NCBI GenBank assembly: GCA_910577475.1
Contig: CAJTLJ010000008.1
Coordinates: 50,281-114,280 of the forward strand
DNA length: 64,000 nt
DNA from: an uncultured Alistipes sp.
Lineage (GTDB): Bacteria > Bacteroidota > Bacteroidia > Bacteroidales > Rikenellaceae
Direction: 5' to 3'
Position numbers and translations under genes: made by a program. Within the stretch, counting starts at the first letter, position 1. The number at the start of each line of letters is the position of its first letter. The notes below the pieces were generated by a model. The model searched no databases. It was not told the origin of the DNA and was given only the letters and a program-made list of their open reading frames with translations. Positions 9,775 through 19,133 of the stretch are shown piece after piece.

Positions 9775-9805
9775 CAGGTCAATCGGAAACAAACGAAACG
9801 CAAAT

Positions 9806-12800
9806 ATGGATTTCAAGAAATGGAACAACCGGGTCGGTTGGGCGGTGTTCGCCCTCTCGGCCGCAGTCTATCTGGCGACGATGGAGCCCTCGTCGAGTCT
9901 CTGGGACTGCTCCGAATTCATCGCCACCTCCTACAAGCTGGAGGTGGGACACCCGCCCGGGGCGCCGCTCTTCATGCTGCTCTCGCGCCTGGCTACCATC
10001 CTGGCCCCCTCGACCCACTACGTGCCCCATGCGGTCAACGCCCTGAACTGTCTGGCCTCGGCCTTCTGCATCCTGTTCCTCTTCTGGACGATCACCCACA
10101 TGGGCCGCCGGCTCTACACCCGCGGCGAGCGCCAGCTCACCGTACCCGAGACATGGGCCGTGCTGGGTGCCGGCATCGTAGGGGCGCTGGCCTACACCTT
10201 CACTGACACCTTCTGGTTCTCGGCTGTCGAAGGCGAGGTCTACGCCCAGTCGTCGATGTTCACCGCTCTGGTCGTATGGCTCATGCTGAAGTGGGAGGAG
10301 CAGGCCGACGAACCCCACTCCCTGCGCTGGATCGTGCTGATCGCCTATCTGATGGGGCTGTCGATCGGCATCCATATCCTCAACCTGCTTACCATCCCGG
10401 CCCTGGTGTTCATCTACTACTTCCGCCGCACGAAGCGGATCACCTGGCGGGGCATCTTCTACGCCTCGCTCGCATCGGGAGCCATCCTGCTCTTCATCAA
10501 CGGATTCATCATCCCCTACACGGTCTACTTCGGCGCGATGGTCGACCTTTTCTTCGTCAACGTGCTGGGGCTGCCCGTCAACCTGGGCATGGTGCTCTTC
10601 TGCCTGGCTCTGTTCGGGGCGCTGGGCTGGAGCGTGTGGTACACCCACCGGCGCGGACTGGCGACCGCCAACATCCTGCTGCTCTGCACGACGCTGATTC
10701 TGGTCGGCTACTCCTCCTACGCATCGGTGACTATCCGGGCCGCCGCGAACCCGCCCATGAACAGCAACAACCCGAGCAATCCGCACGCCCTGCTGAGCCT
10801 GCTCAACCGCGACCAGTACGGCCAGCGTCCGCTGCTCTACGGCGCCTATTACTCGGCACCCGCCACCGACTACAACACCAAGACGGTCTACTATCTGGAC
10901 GAGGACGGCAAGTACAAGCCGGCCGAGGTCATCACCTCGACGCTCCACGACCCGCAGTTCATGCACCTCTTCCCCCGCATGTGGGACAGCCGCTATTCGG
11001 ACCGCGACTACAAGCCCTGGGCGGCCTACCGCGTCAAGGAGCAGCCGGTACGCAACGAGCAGGGCGAGGTCGAGCGCGACGCGCAGGGACGCCCCCGCTA
11101 CGAGACCGTGCTCGACTACGGCCGCACGGTGCGCTACAACGACGGCGAGCAGAACCGCAGCGTCACCGAGCCCACGTTCCTGGAGAACCTGAACTTTTTC
11201 CTCAACTACCAGCTCAACTACATGTACTGGCGCTACTTCCTGTGGAATTTCGTAGGCCGCCAGAGCGACATACAGGCCCTGCACGAGACCATTCTCGACG
11301 GTAACTGGCGCTCGGGATTCGACAAGCTCGACGCCCTCTACATCGGCCCGCAGAGCGAGGAGGTGCTGCCCCGCGAGATCGCCGAAAACCGGGGCCGGAA
11401 CGCCTACTACTTCCTCCCCTTCCTGCTGGGGCTGATCGGCCTGATCTATCAGCTGAACCGCGACCAGCGCAACTTCGCCGTCACGATGTGGCTCTTCGTC
11501 ATGATGGGCATCGCGCTGGTGGTCTATTTCAACACCTCGCCCAACGAACCCCGCGAGCGCGACTACGTATACGCCGGATCGTTCTACGCCTTCTCGATCT
11601 GGATCGGTCTGGGCACGATGGCCCTGCGCGACGCACTGGCCCGGCTCGCCCGCCGCGACAACCGCACCGTGGCGCTGGCCGCCACCCTCGTCTCCCTCAG
11701 CGTTCCGGCCATTCTCTGCGCCGAGAACTGGGACGACCACGACCGCTCGGGCCGCACGATGGCCCGCGATATCGGCTGGAACTACCTCCAGTCCACGCTG
11801 CCGAACTCCATCATCCTGAACTACGGCGACAACGACACCTTCCCTCTCTGGTTCAATCAGGAGGTGGACGGCGTACGTCCCGACGTGCGGATCATGAACA
11901 CCAGCTATCTGGGCGGCGAGTGGTACATCGACGAGATGAAGCTCAAGGCCAACGACGCCGACGGCGTGCCCTTCTCGCTGCCGCGCCGCAAGTACACCTA
12001 TGCCAACGACATCGTGCTGGTCGACCCGCTGATCGACCGTCCGCTGGAGCTCAAGGAGGCCATGCGCTTCATCCTCAACGACGATCCCCGCACGCAGGTG
12101 CCCCTGATCGACGGCACCTCGACCGATTTCCTCCCGGCCAAGCTCTTCGCCCTGCCGGTCGACAAGGAGAACGCCCTGAAGTCGGGCATCGTGAAGCCCG
12201 AAGATGCCGACCTAATGGTCGACACGGTCTATTTCCAGATCAACAAACGGTCGATCAACAAGAGCGAGCTGATGCTGCTCGACCTGCTGGCCCACTTCGA
12301 CTGGAAACGACCGATCTACTTCACCCAGCCCTACATCCTGCAGGGACTGAGCTCGAAACAGCGCGCGGCCGACGGCTCCTCGACCCCCTCGCTGATGGAC
12401 TACCTCCAGTTCGACGGCTACGGCTACCGCTTCGTGCCGATCCTGACCCCGTATGAAAGCGCATGGGAGATCGGCCGCATAGACCCCGACTACGTATATC
12501 CGCTTCTCATGGATACCTTCCGCTACGGCAATCTGTCCGACCCGAAGGTCTACGTGGACAACTTCATCCAGTACAACCTCTCCGCATCGCGCACCCGCGA
12601 AAGTTTCGCCCGCGCGGCGAAGGCGTTCCTGCTGCGCAACGACAAGGAGAAGGCGCTCGAACTGCTGGACGAGGGGTTGAAGCGTCTGCCCACCTCGAAG
12701 ATCCGCTTCACGGAGGCCAACACCTACCCCTTCATCGAGGCCTACTACGCCATGGGCGAAAACGAAAAGGGCGACGCCCTCACGCGCGAATACGCCCAGA

Positions 12801-13051
12801 ACCTGATGGAGTACATCGACTACTACCTGGGCTTCGAAGGGGTGCAGGGCAAGCTGGTCGAAAACGTGCTGATCGAGAAGCTGGAGTCGCTGGAGATGAT
12901 CTACAAGCTGGTGGCCTATGCCGACCGCCGGGAGCTGGGCCGCGACCTGAACGAGTACTACCGCTCGCTGGGCTACTACGACGAGGAGCTCTACGACTTC
13001 GGCGACAAGGGCGATTCGCTCCTGCTGCCCGACACCGCTTCGGTCGAATAG
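9806..13051 (+). CDS. DUF2723 / TMEM260-like integral membrane protein (putative protein O-mannosyltransferase family)
   Basis: 1081 residues. The N-terminal block WDCSEFIATSYKLEVGHPPGAPLF (given here in two parts: WDCSEFIATSYKLEV, GHPPGAPLF) is the hallmark of PF11028, related to eukaryotic TMEM260 O-mannosyltransferase. It carries an acidic DCSEF motif on the first extracytoplasmic loop, as in GT-C transferases. About ten to twelve hydrophobic segments follow to about residue 620, including a second membrane cluster at FLLGLIGLIYQL and MGIALVVYFN. The C-terminal 400 residues look soluble, with a YGDNDTFPLWF block and TPR-like helices near the end (EKALELLDEGLKRLPTSK). The start at 9806 is preferred because upstream codons cover the promoter. 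The natural acceptor is unknown; a role in surface glycosylation is an inference from the family. Confidence 0.85.
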   Translation: MDFKKWNNRVGWAVFALSAAVYLATMEPSSSLWDCSEFIATSYKLEVGHPPGAPLFMLLSRLATILAPSTHYVPHAVNALNCLASAFCILFLFWTITHMGRRLYTRGERQLTVPETWAVLGAGIVGALAYTFTDTFWFSAVEGEVYAQSSMFTALVVWLMLKWEEQADEPHSLRWIVLIAYLMGLSIGIHILNLLTIPALVFIYYFRRTKRITWRGIFYASLASGAILLFINGFIIPYTVYFGAMVDLFFVNVLGLPVNLGMVLFCLALFGALGWSVWYTHRRGLATANILLLCTTLILVGYSSYASVTIRAAANPPMNSNNPSNPHALLSLLNRDQYGQRPLLYGAYYSAPATDYNTKTVYYLDEDGKYKPAEVITSTLHDPQFMHLFPRMWDSRYSDRDYKPWAAYRVKEQPVRNEQGEVERDAQGRPRYETVLDYGRTVRYNDGEQNRSVTEPTFLENLNFFLNYQLNYMYWRYFLWNFVGRQSDIQALHETILDGNWRSGFDKLDALYIGPQSEEVLPREIAENRGRNAYYFLPFLLGLIGLIYQLNRDQRNFAVTMWLFVMMGIALVVYFNTSPNEPRERDYVYAGSFYAFSIWIGLGTMALRDALARLARRDNRTVALAATLVSLSVPAILCAENWDDHDRSGRTMARDIGWNYLQSTLPNSIILNYGDNDTFPLWFNQEVDGVRPDVRIMNTSYLGGEWYIDEMKLKANDADGVPFSLPRRKYTYANDIVLVDPLIDRPLELKEAMRFILNDDPRTQVPLIDGTSTDFLPAKLFALPVDKENALKSGIVKPEDADLMVDTVYFQINKRSINKSELMLLDLLAHFDWKRPIYFTQPYILQGLSSKQRAADGSSTPSLMDYLQFDGYGYRFVPILTPYESAWEIGRIDPDYVYPLLMDTFRYGNLSDPKVYVDNFIQYNLSASRTRESFARAAKAFLLRNDKEKALELLDEGLKRLPTSKIRFTEANTYPFIEAYYAMGENEKGDALTREYAQNLMEYIDYYLGFEGVQGKLVENVLIEKLESLEMIYKLVAYADRRELGRDLNEYYRSLGYYDEELYDFGDKGDSLLLPDTASVE

Positions 13052-13067
13052 CCTTTCTCCCCGATAC

Positions 13068-13104
13068 CGAAGCCCCGGAATGTATGAAACATTCCGGGGC
13101 TTCG
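13068..13104 (+). terminator. hairpin after the TMEM260-like gene
   Basis: A perfect 16-bp stem, 13068-13083 with 13089-13104, with a 5-base loop. Only a weak T tract follows, so termination could also serve the opposite strand. Confidence 0.6.
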
Positions 13105-13106
13105 AT

Positions 13107-13246
13107 CTATTCGTCACCTTGAGCGGAGGGGTTTTGCCACGAAGTCGAAAGGTCTCTACTTACCGGGGCATTCACCCTTGCTGGTCGTACGGGTTCATGC
13201 TGATACGACCGTCGAGATTCTTCGATTTCGGCTCAGCTCGGAATGA
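13107..13246 (+). repeat. intergenic repeat, second copy
   Basis: It shares the landmarks TTGAGCGGAGGGG, CGAAGTCGAAAGGTCTC, GCATTCACC, GGGTTCATGC, ACGACCGTCGAG and a decayed CTC-GGAATGACA end with the copy at 850-985. It fills most of the gap between the TMEM260-like gene and the S37 peptidase gene. Confidence 0.6.
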
Positions 13247-13270
13247 CAAGATGAATAGGGAAGGAGATTG

Positions 13271-14557
13271 TCAATCCTCCAGCCAGCGGCGCAGGGTTTC
13301 GACGGCATCGTCGCGCAGCGAGTCGGGGAGCGTGGCGATTCGGGTGCGGTGGCTGCCGCCAGGCTGCACGTAGACCTTCATGTTCTCCTTTTTCAGATCG
13401 GCCACCCACCCCGCACCGGGAGCGGTCCAGGGATCGGTGCCTCCGTAGACGAGCAGCATCTTCGGATCGTTGCGACGGAGATATTTCGTCATCTTGCGGC
13501 AGAGCGTCCTGTCGAACTTCACCCGGCGCAACTCCTCGGGAATGAAGATGCGGCGCAGGTAGTCGCGGGTCGTCTTCAGAGTCAGCAGCCCCCGGAAAGG
13601 CTTCGGATCATAGGGATAGTAGCCGAGCTCTTTGGCCGCCTGCACGAAGAACGAGGCGTTGGCGCCCTCCTCGGCGAAGTAGTCGGGACCCGCGCAGGAG
13701 AACCAGTAGTCCATCACGTCGCCGGCCGGCGCATCGGAGGCGGGGATGGTCTCGATGCCCGGTCCCCACTGCCAGAAGGCGAACGAGAACTCCAGCACGC
13801 AATAGTCGTAAATCTCCTCTATCGGCAGGCGGAACTTCAGGTTCTGCTCGCGGCAGAAGGCCTCGAAGAGGGGTGCCAGCTCCGCACGGCGTTCGAGCAG
13901 CGTCCGCTGGAAAGCCTCTACGGCCGCCCGGTCTTCGGGCGTGGAGATCCGGGCGAAGAAGGGGGCGAAGCGCTTGTCCTCGCGCGAGGTGCAGACCGGA
14001 CCGACATAGGGGACGTAAATATCCACATCGCCGGGATAGAAGGTGGCGTAGAGCATGGTCGTCGTGCCACCCTTGCTGATGCCCGAGGCGAGCCACTTGC
14101 CGGGATAGAGCGAATCGAAGAGGCGGCGGATGGCATGCAGGTCGTCGGCCGAGTTGCGGGCCGTGAGATACTGCCAGTCGCAGGGCTCGGGCATCGACCT
14201 ATCGAAATAGCGGTGCTCGACGAAGACCATGTTCATGTCGAACAGCCGCGAGATCTCCTCGCGGTAGTTCTCGCGCAGGGCGAACCCGGCGCCGTAGCCC
14301 TGCGTGATGAGCATCGTGGGACGGTCGCAGCCCGCGTGCATCACAATCACCCGCTGTAGGAACGAACCCGCTCCGGGATCGCGCAAGTCGAGCGGCTGCC
14401 GCAGCATCACCTCGTACTTGGCCTCGAACTCGCCGGACGGGAGCGGCTTCACCTCCTCGACCCCGGCCAGCGCGGTCAGACGCTCTTCGACGGATTGCGC
14501 CGATACGCCCGACACGACGAGCGCCAGCATCCACAACAGTAAAAATCCTCTTTTCAT
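13271..14557 (-). CDS. secreted S37-family (PS-10) serine aminopeptidase
   Basis: 428 residues with a cleavable signal peptide (MKRGFLLLWMLALVVSGVSAQ). The alpha/beta-hydrolase body matches PF05576: VIVMHAGCDRPTMLITQGYGAG, then FVEHRYFDRSMP and the nucleophile elbow SGISKGGTTTM (Ser near residue 167). An acid in LVYGGTDPWTAP and a His in PGGSHRTRI complete a plausible triad. Family members are exo-acting peptidases (Streptomyces tripeptidyl aminopeptidase relatives), acting in the periplasm or outside the cell. It is divergent from the glutaminyl cyclase operon and monocistronic. Confidence 0.85.
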   Translation of the reverse strand: MKRGFLLLWMLALVVSGVSAQSVEERLTALAGVEEVKPLPSGEFEAKYEVMLRQPLDLRDPGAGSFLQRVIVMHAGCDRPTMLITQGYGAGFALRENYREEISRLFDMNMVFVEHRYFDRSMPEPCDWQYLTARNSADDLHAIRRLFDSLYPGKWLASGISKGGTTTMLYATFYPGDVDIYVPYVGPVCTSREDKRFAPFFARISTPEDRAAVEAFQRTLLERRAELAPLFEAFCREQNLKFRLPIEEIYDYCVLEFSFAFWQWGPGIETIPASDAPAGDVMDYWFSCAGPDYFAEEGANASFFVQAAKELGYYPYDPKPFRGLLTLKTTRDYLRRIFIPEELRRVKFDRTLCRKMTKYLRRNDPKMLLVYGGTDPWTAPGAGWVADLKKENMKVYVQPGGSHRTRIATLPDSLRDDAVETLRRWLED

Positions 14558-14673
14558 ACGTTCGGTATTGGTAATTTGCCATAAAGATAGAAAATTCTTG
14601 CGGGATATCCTACCTCCGGGGGCTTTTTCCGGCGGTTTCGGGCTGTCGATTTTCTTTTCTCGATATATATATG

Positions 14674-14681
14674 TATCTTTG
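14674..14681 (+). promoter_or_regulatory. -7 promoter box for the glutaminyl cyclase-metH-metF-M20-rnr-mqnC operon
   Basis: TATCTTTG, 24 bases before the ATG of the first gene. The next five genes follow at spacings of 0, 4, 20, -4 and -4 bases, with no terminator until 24515. Confidence 0.55.
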
Positions 14682-14704
14682 TAGGAATATTTTCATTACG
14701 AAAC

Positions 14705-15499
14705 ATGCGAAAATTCTTCACTCTGATTCTGGCCGGCATCGCGGCCGTCGCCTGCGGCAACCGGACGCAGCGCCCAGCAGCCGCCCAGCCGACAATCGTC
14801 GAACCCCGCTACTACGGCTACACGGTCCGGCAAAGCTATCCCCACTCGACGGAGAGCTACACCCAGGGGTTGCAGTTCGTCGACGGCAAACTGCTCGAAG
14901 GAACCGGGCAGAACGGCAAGTCGGTGCTGCAGGAGACCGACCTCGCCACGGGCCGCACCCGCATCATCGCCCGGCTGAAGCCGAGCGAGTTCGGCGAGGG
15001 GATCACCCGGCTGAACGGGGAGATCTTCCAGCTCACCTGGACCTCGAACACCGTCCACATCTACGACGCCGCCACGGGCCGCGAGACCCGTTCGGCCCGC
15101 TACGCCGGCGAAGGCTGGGGACTGACCACCGACGGCGAAAAGCTCTACATGAGCAACGGATCGGCCACGATCTACCGGATCGACCCCGCCACCTTCCGCC
15201 GCGAGGGGAGCGTGACGGTGACCTGCAAGGGCGAACCCCTGGAGTTGCTGAACGAGTTGGAGTGGATCGACGGAAAGATCTGGGCCAACATCTACACGAC
15301 CGACTGGATCGCCGTCATCGACCCTGCGACCGGCGTGGTGGAGGGGCTCGTCGACCTGCGCGGCCTGCTGCCCGAAGAGGAGCGCACGCCCGAGACCGAC
15401 GTACTGAACGGCATCGCCTGGGACGCCGCTACGGGGCGGATCTTCGTGACGGGCAAGAACTGGAGCCGAATTTTCGAAATAGAGATCAACGAAAGATAA
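14705..15499 (+). CDS. glutaminyl-peptide cyclotransferase (lipoprotein)
   Basis: 264 residues; converts N-terminal Gln of proteins to pyroglutamate in the periplasm. The leader MRKFFTLILAGIAAVACGN is a lipoprotein signal. The body matches the plant/bacterial-type five-bladed propeller glutamine cyclotransferase (PF05096): YPHSTESYTQGLQFVDG, LYEGTG-like LLEGTGQNGKS, FGEGITRLNGEIFQLTW, EGWGLTTDGEKLYMSNGS and LNELEWIDGKIWANIY are the usual blocks, with the catalytic-site Glu in YTQGL/EGTG and NELE. In Bacteroidetes such an enzyme can cap signal-peptidase-processed Gln N-termini. First gene of a six-gene operon; its TAA is directly followed by the GTG of metH. Confidence 0.92.
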   Translation: MRKFFTLILAGIAAVACGNRTQRPAAAQPTIVEPRYYGYTVRQSYPHSTESYTQGLQFVDGKLLEGTGQNGKSVLQETDLATGRTRIIARLKPSEFGEGITRLNGEIFQLTWTSNTVHIYDAATGRETRSARYAGEGWGLTTDGEKLYMSNGSATIYRIDPATFRREGSVTVTCKGEPLELLNELEWIDGKIWANIYTTDWIAVIDPATGVVEGLVDLRGLLPEEERTPETDVLNGIAWDAATGRIFVTGKNWSRIFEIEINER

Positions 15500-18400
15500 G
15501 TGGAAACGAAAAACATCTACAAGGAGCTGGAGCAGCGCATCCTGCTGCTGGACGGCGGCCTGGGCACCATGATTCAACGATACGGCCTCGGGGAGGAGGA
15601 CTACCGCGGCGAGCGGTTCGCCGGATGGGCGGGCCGCCTGAAGGGGTGCAACGACCTGCTGGCCCTGACCCGTCCGGAGGTGATCCGCGAGATTCACGAA
15701 AAATACCTCACGGCCGGAGCCGATATCGTGACGACCGATTCGTTCAACGCCAACGCCGTGTCGCTTAAGGATTACGGACTGGAGGAGTACGCCCGCGAAA
15801 TGTCGTGCGCCGCCGCCCGCATCGCCCGCGAGGCGGCCGACCGGTTCACGGCGCGCAATCCGCAGAAGCCTCGCTTCGTGGCCGGATCGATGGGCCCCAC
15901 GAACCGCACGGCCTCGATGTCGGCCGACGTATCGAACCCCGCGGCCCGCGAGGTGACCTTCGAAGAGCTGGTCGAGGCCTACGACGCCCAGGCCCGCGGC
16001 CTGCTGGAGGGCGGAGCCGACCTGCTGCTCGTGGAGACCGTCTTCGACACGCTCAACGCCAAAGCCGCTCTCTACGCCATCGACCGGCTGGCCGAAGAGC
16101 GGGGACACCGGATCCCGACGATGCTCTCGGGGACGCTGGCCGACGCCGGCCGCACCCTCTCGGGGCAGACCGTGGAGGCCTTCTACACCTCCGTATCGCA
16201 TGCCGACCTGCTTTCGGTCGGCTTCAACTGCGCATTCGGCGCCAAACAGCTCCTGCCCCATCTGGAGCGGCTGGCCTCGATCGCCGACACGCGCATCTCG
16301 GCCCACCCCAACGCCGGTCTGCCCAACGTGATGGGCGGATACGACGAGACCCCGCAGATGTTCGCCGACGACGTGGAGGAGTATCTGCGCCGGGGTCTGC
16401 TGAATATCGTGGGCGGATGCTGCGGCACCACCCCCGAACACATTTTCGAACTGGGAAAGATCGTCGGGCGCTACGCCCCGCGCCCGCTGCCTGAACGGCA
16501 CCGGGCGACGATGCTGAGCGGACTGGAGCCGCTGGCGGTCGTTCCCGAAGCCAACTTCGTGAACGTGGGCGAGCGGACCAACGTGGCCGGCTCGGCCAAG
16601 TTCGCCCGCCTGATCCGCGAGGAGCGCTACGAAGAGGCGTTGTCGGTGGCCCGCGCCCAGGTGGAGGCCGGAGCCCAGATCATCGACGTCTGCATGGACG
16701 ACGGACTGATCGACGGGCCCCGCGCGATGCGGCAGTTTCTGAACCTGCTCGCCTCCGAACCCGAAATCGCCCGGGTGCCGGTGATGATCGACTCCTCGAA
16801 GTGGGAGGTGCTGGCCGAAGGGCTGCGGGCCGTGCAGGGCAAGAGCGTGGTGAACTCCCTTTCGCTCAAGGAGGGCGAGGAGAAGTTCCTGGCCCGCATC
16901 CGCGAGGTGCACCGCTGCGGGGCCGCCGTCGTGGTGATGCTCTTCGACGAGCAGGGGCAGGCCGACACCTACGCCCGCAAGATCGCCGTCGCGGAGCGTG
17001 CCTACCGGCTGCTGACCGAGAACGGATTTCCGGCCGAGGACATCGTATTCGATCCCAACGTGCTGGCCGTCGCCACGGGCATCGAGGCGCACGACCGCTA
17101 CGCACTGGACTTCATCGAGGCGACCCGCTGGATCAAGGAGCACTGCCCGGGCGCGAAGGTCTCGGGCGGCGTGAGCAACCTCTCGTTCGCCTTCCGGGGC
17201 AACAACGCCGTGCGCGAGGCGATGCACTCGGCCTTCCTCTATCACGCCGTCGCGGCCGGGATGGACATGGGCATCGTCAATCCGCAACTGCTGCAGATCT
17301 ACGACACCATCGAACCCGGCCTGCTGGAACGGGTGGAGGATGTCATTCTGTGCCGCCGGCCCGACGCTGCGGAACGCCTTTCGGAGTATGCCCAGCAGAT
17401 CCGCGAAACGGCCGGCGAACGGCCCGCCGCGGTGACGGAGAGCTGGCGCGAAGGGACGCCCGAGGAGCGGATCGGCCACGCGATGGTGAAGGGCATTTCG
17501 GACTACATCGAGGAGGACGCTCTGGAGGCTTATCGCGAAACGGGGTCGCCGATGGCGGTGATCGACCGGATGCTGATGCCCGCCATGGAGCGCGTGGGCG
17601 AGCTGTTCGGGGCCGGAAAGATGTTCCTGCCCCAGGTAGTCAAGACCGCCCGCGTGATGAAACGCGCCGTCGCGGCGCTGACCCCCTACATCGGGCAGGA
17701 GACCCGGCAGGAGAAGAGCTCCGCCGGAAAGGTGCTGCTGGCTACCGTGAAGGGCGACGTGCACGATATCGGCAAGAATATCGTCGGGGTGGTGATGGCC
17801 TGCAACGGCTACCGGATCGAAGACCTCGGCGTAATGGTCGACCCGCAGCGCATCGCGGACGAAGCGATCGAAAAGCGGGTGGACGCCATCGGATTGAGCG
17901 GCCTGATCACCCCCTCGCTCGAGGAGATGATCCACGTCTGCGAGGAGCTGGAGCGGCGCGGCGCACGGATTCCCGTGGTGATCGGCGGCGCCACCACCTC
18001 GGAGCTGCATACGGCCGTAAAGATCGCCCCGGTCTACTCGGGGCCCGTCGTCCACGCCGCCAATGCCGGCGACAACTGCAGGATCCTGGCCGGACTGCTG
18101 GGCCCGAACAGCGAGAGCTACGTCCGCACGCTGCGCGAGCGGCAGGAGGAGCTGCGCCGCGAATACGAACGGCAGACGCAGCAGCGCAGTCTGGTGCCGA
18201 TCGTCGAGGCCCGCAAGGAGCGTCGGGCCAAGCCGGCGAGCGAGATCGCCGTTCCGCTCCACACGGGACGGGTCGTCTTCTCGGAGTTCGAAATCGCGGC
18301 CGTCGAACCGCTGATCGACTGGAACTTCTTCTTCCCGGCCTGGGGCATCAAGGGGCGCTATCCCGAAGTACTGGACCACCCCGAACGCGGCGGAGAGGCC

Positions 18401-19129
18401 CGCAAGCTCTTCGACGACGCCCGATCGCTGCTCGAACGGATCCGCGAGGAGAAACTGCTGACCCTGCAAGGCGTGGCGGGCATTTTCCCCGCCGTGAGCC
18501 ACAAGGACGACCTGATCGTAACCGACCCGAAGGGAAAAGAACACCTGCTGCCCATGCTACGCAACCAGACTGCGGGCGAGGAGCACCTCTGCCTCTCGGA
18601 CTTCATCGCCGACCGGAAAGAGGGGGTCACCGACTACGTGGGCTGCTTCGCCCTGACGGCCGGCGTGGGTCTCGACGAACTCGTCGAGCGCTTCAAGGCC
18701 GACGGCGACGACTACAACGCCATCATGGCGAAGCTGCTGGCCGACCGGCTGACCGAGGCCTTCGCCGAGACGGTGCACCGCTTCGTGCGGCACGAGATGT
18801 GGGGATACGCCCCCGACGAAAAGCTCACGCCGCAGGAGATCATCCGGGGCGGCTACCGGGGGCTGCGGATGGCGTTCGGCTACCCCGCCACGCCCGACCA
18901 TGCCCTCAAGCGCGACCTCTTCGATCTGCTGCACGTCGAGCAGTTCACCCGGATGCGGCTGACCGACAACAACATGATATCGCCCGGAGAGGCGCTGTGC
19001 GGACTGATGCTCTCCGACGGCAACTACTTCTCGGTGGGCCGCATCGACACGAAACAGCTGCTGGACTACGCCGCACGGCGCCGCACGACGCCCGACGAGA
19101 TCCGCCGCCTGCTGCCCAACAACGCATAG
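15500..19129 (+). CDS. metH: cobalamin-dependent methionine synthase
   Basis: 1209 residues, full-length MetH; transfers the methyl group of methyl-THF to homocysteine through methylcobalamin. Domains in order: homocysteine binding (1-330; LLLDGGLGTMIQRYG, zinc cysteines in GFNCAFG and GGCCGTTPEH), pterin binding (about 350-610; NVGERTNVAGSAKF, DVCMDDGLIDG), cobalamin cap (about 640-740), B12 binding (about 740-890; GDVHDIGKNIVGVV with the DxHxxG histidine ligand, then SGLITPSL and GGATTS), and the AdoMet reactivation domain (about 920-1209; WGYAPDEKLTPQEII). The start is GTG at 15500, touching the preceding stop; no ATG fits. The next gene, metF, supplies its methyl donor. No cobalamin riboswitch precedes this operon. 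The cell must import or make B12, which links this gene to the uptake operon at 46-61 kb. Confidence 0.97.
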   Translation: METKNIYKELEQRILLLDGGLGTMIQRYGLGEEDYRGERFAGWAGRLKGCNDLLALTRPEVIREIHEKYLTAGADIVTTDSFNANAVSLKDYGLEEYAREMSCAAARIAREAADRFTARNPQKPRFVAGSMGPTNRTASMSADVSNPAAREVTFEELVEAYDAQARGLLEGGADLLLVETVFDTLNAKAALYAIDRLAEERGHRIPTMLSGTLADAGRTLSGQTVEAFYTSVSHADLLSVGFNCAFGAKQLLPHLERLASIADTRISAHPNAGLPNVMGGYDETPQMFADDVEEYLRRGLLNIVGGCCGTTPEHIFELGKIVGRYAPRPLPERHRATMLSGLEPLAVVPEANFVNVGERTNVAGSAKFARLIREERYEEALSVARAQVEAGAQIIDVCMDDGLIDGPRAMRQFLNLLASEPEIARVPVMIDSSKWEVLAEGLRAVQGKSVVNSLSLKEGEEKFLARIREVHRCGAAVVVMLFDEQGQADTYARKIAVAERAYRLLTENGFPAEDIVFDPNVLAVATGIEAHDRYALDFIEATRWIKEHCPGAKVSGGVSNLSFAFRGNNAVREAMHSAFLYHAVAAGMDMGIVNPQLLQIYDTIEPGLLERVEDVILCRRPDAAERLSEYAQQIRETAGERPAAVTESWREGTPEERIGHAMVKGISDYIEEDALEAYRETGSPMAVIDRMLMPAMERVGELFGAGKMFLPQVVKTARVMKRAVAALTPYIGQETRQEKSSAGKVLLATVKGDVHDIGKNIVGVVMACNGYRIEDLGVMVDPQRIADEAIEKRVDAIGLSGLITPSLEEMIHVCEELERRGARIPVVIGGATTSELHTAVKIAPVYSGPVVHAANAGDNCRILAGLLGPNSESYVRTLRERQEELRREYERQTQQRSLVPIVEARKERRAKPASEIAVPLHTGRVVFSEFEIAAVEPLIDWNFFFPAWGIKGRYPEVLDHPERGGEARKLFDDARSLLERIREEKLLTLQGVAGIFPAVSHKDDLIVTDPKGKEHLLPMLRNQTAGEEHLCLSDFIADRKEGVTDYVGCFALTAGVGLDELVERFKADGDDYNAIMAKLLADRLTEAFAETVHRFVRHEMWGYAPDEKLTPQEIIRGGYRGLRMAFGYPATPDHALKRDLFDLLHVEQFTRMRLTDNNMISPGEALCGLMLSDGNYFSVGRIDTKQLLDYAARRRTTPDEIRRLLPNNA

Positions 19130-19133
19130 CGCC

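Noticed and set aside
9779..11740. A 653-codon minus-strand frame
   Set aside because: Antisense shadow of the TMEM260-like gene; no recognisable motif and no start signals.
14560..14704. Possible cobalamin riboswitch before the metH operon
   Set aside because: No GGGAA, GCCACTG or AGCCAGAAGACCTGC landmark; the gap has only a promoter.
14696..18544. A 1282-codon open frame on the minus strand
   Set aside because: It lies fully antisense to metH, has no domain-like sequence and is of low complexity (His/Gly/Val/Gln-rich), as expected for the shadow frame of a GC-rich gene.
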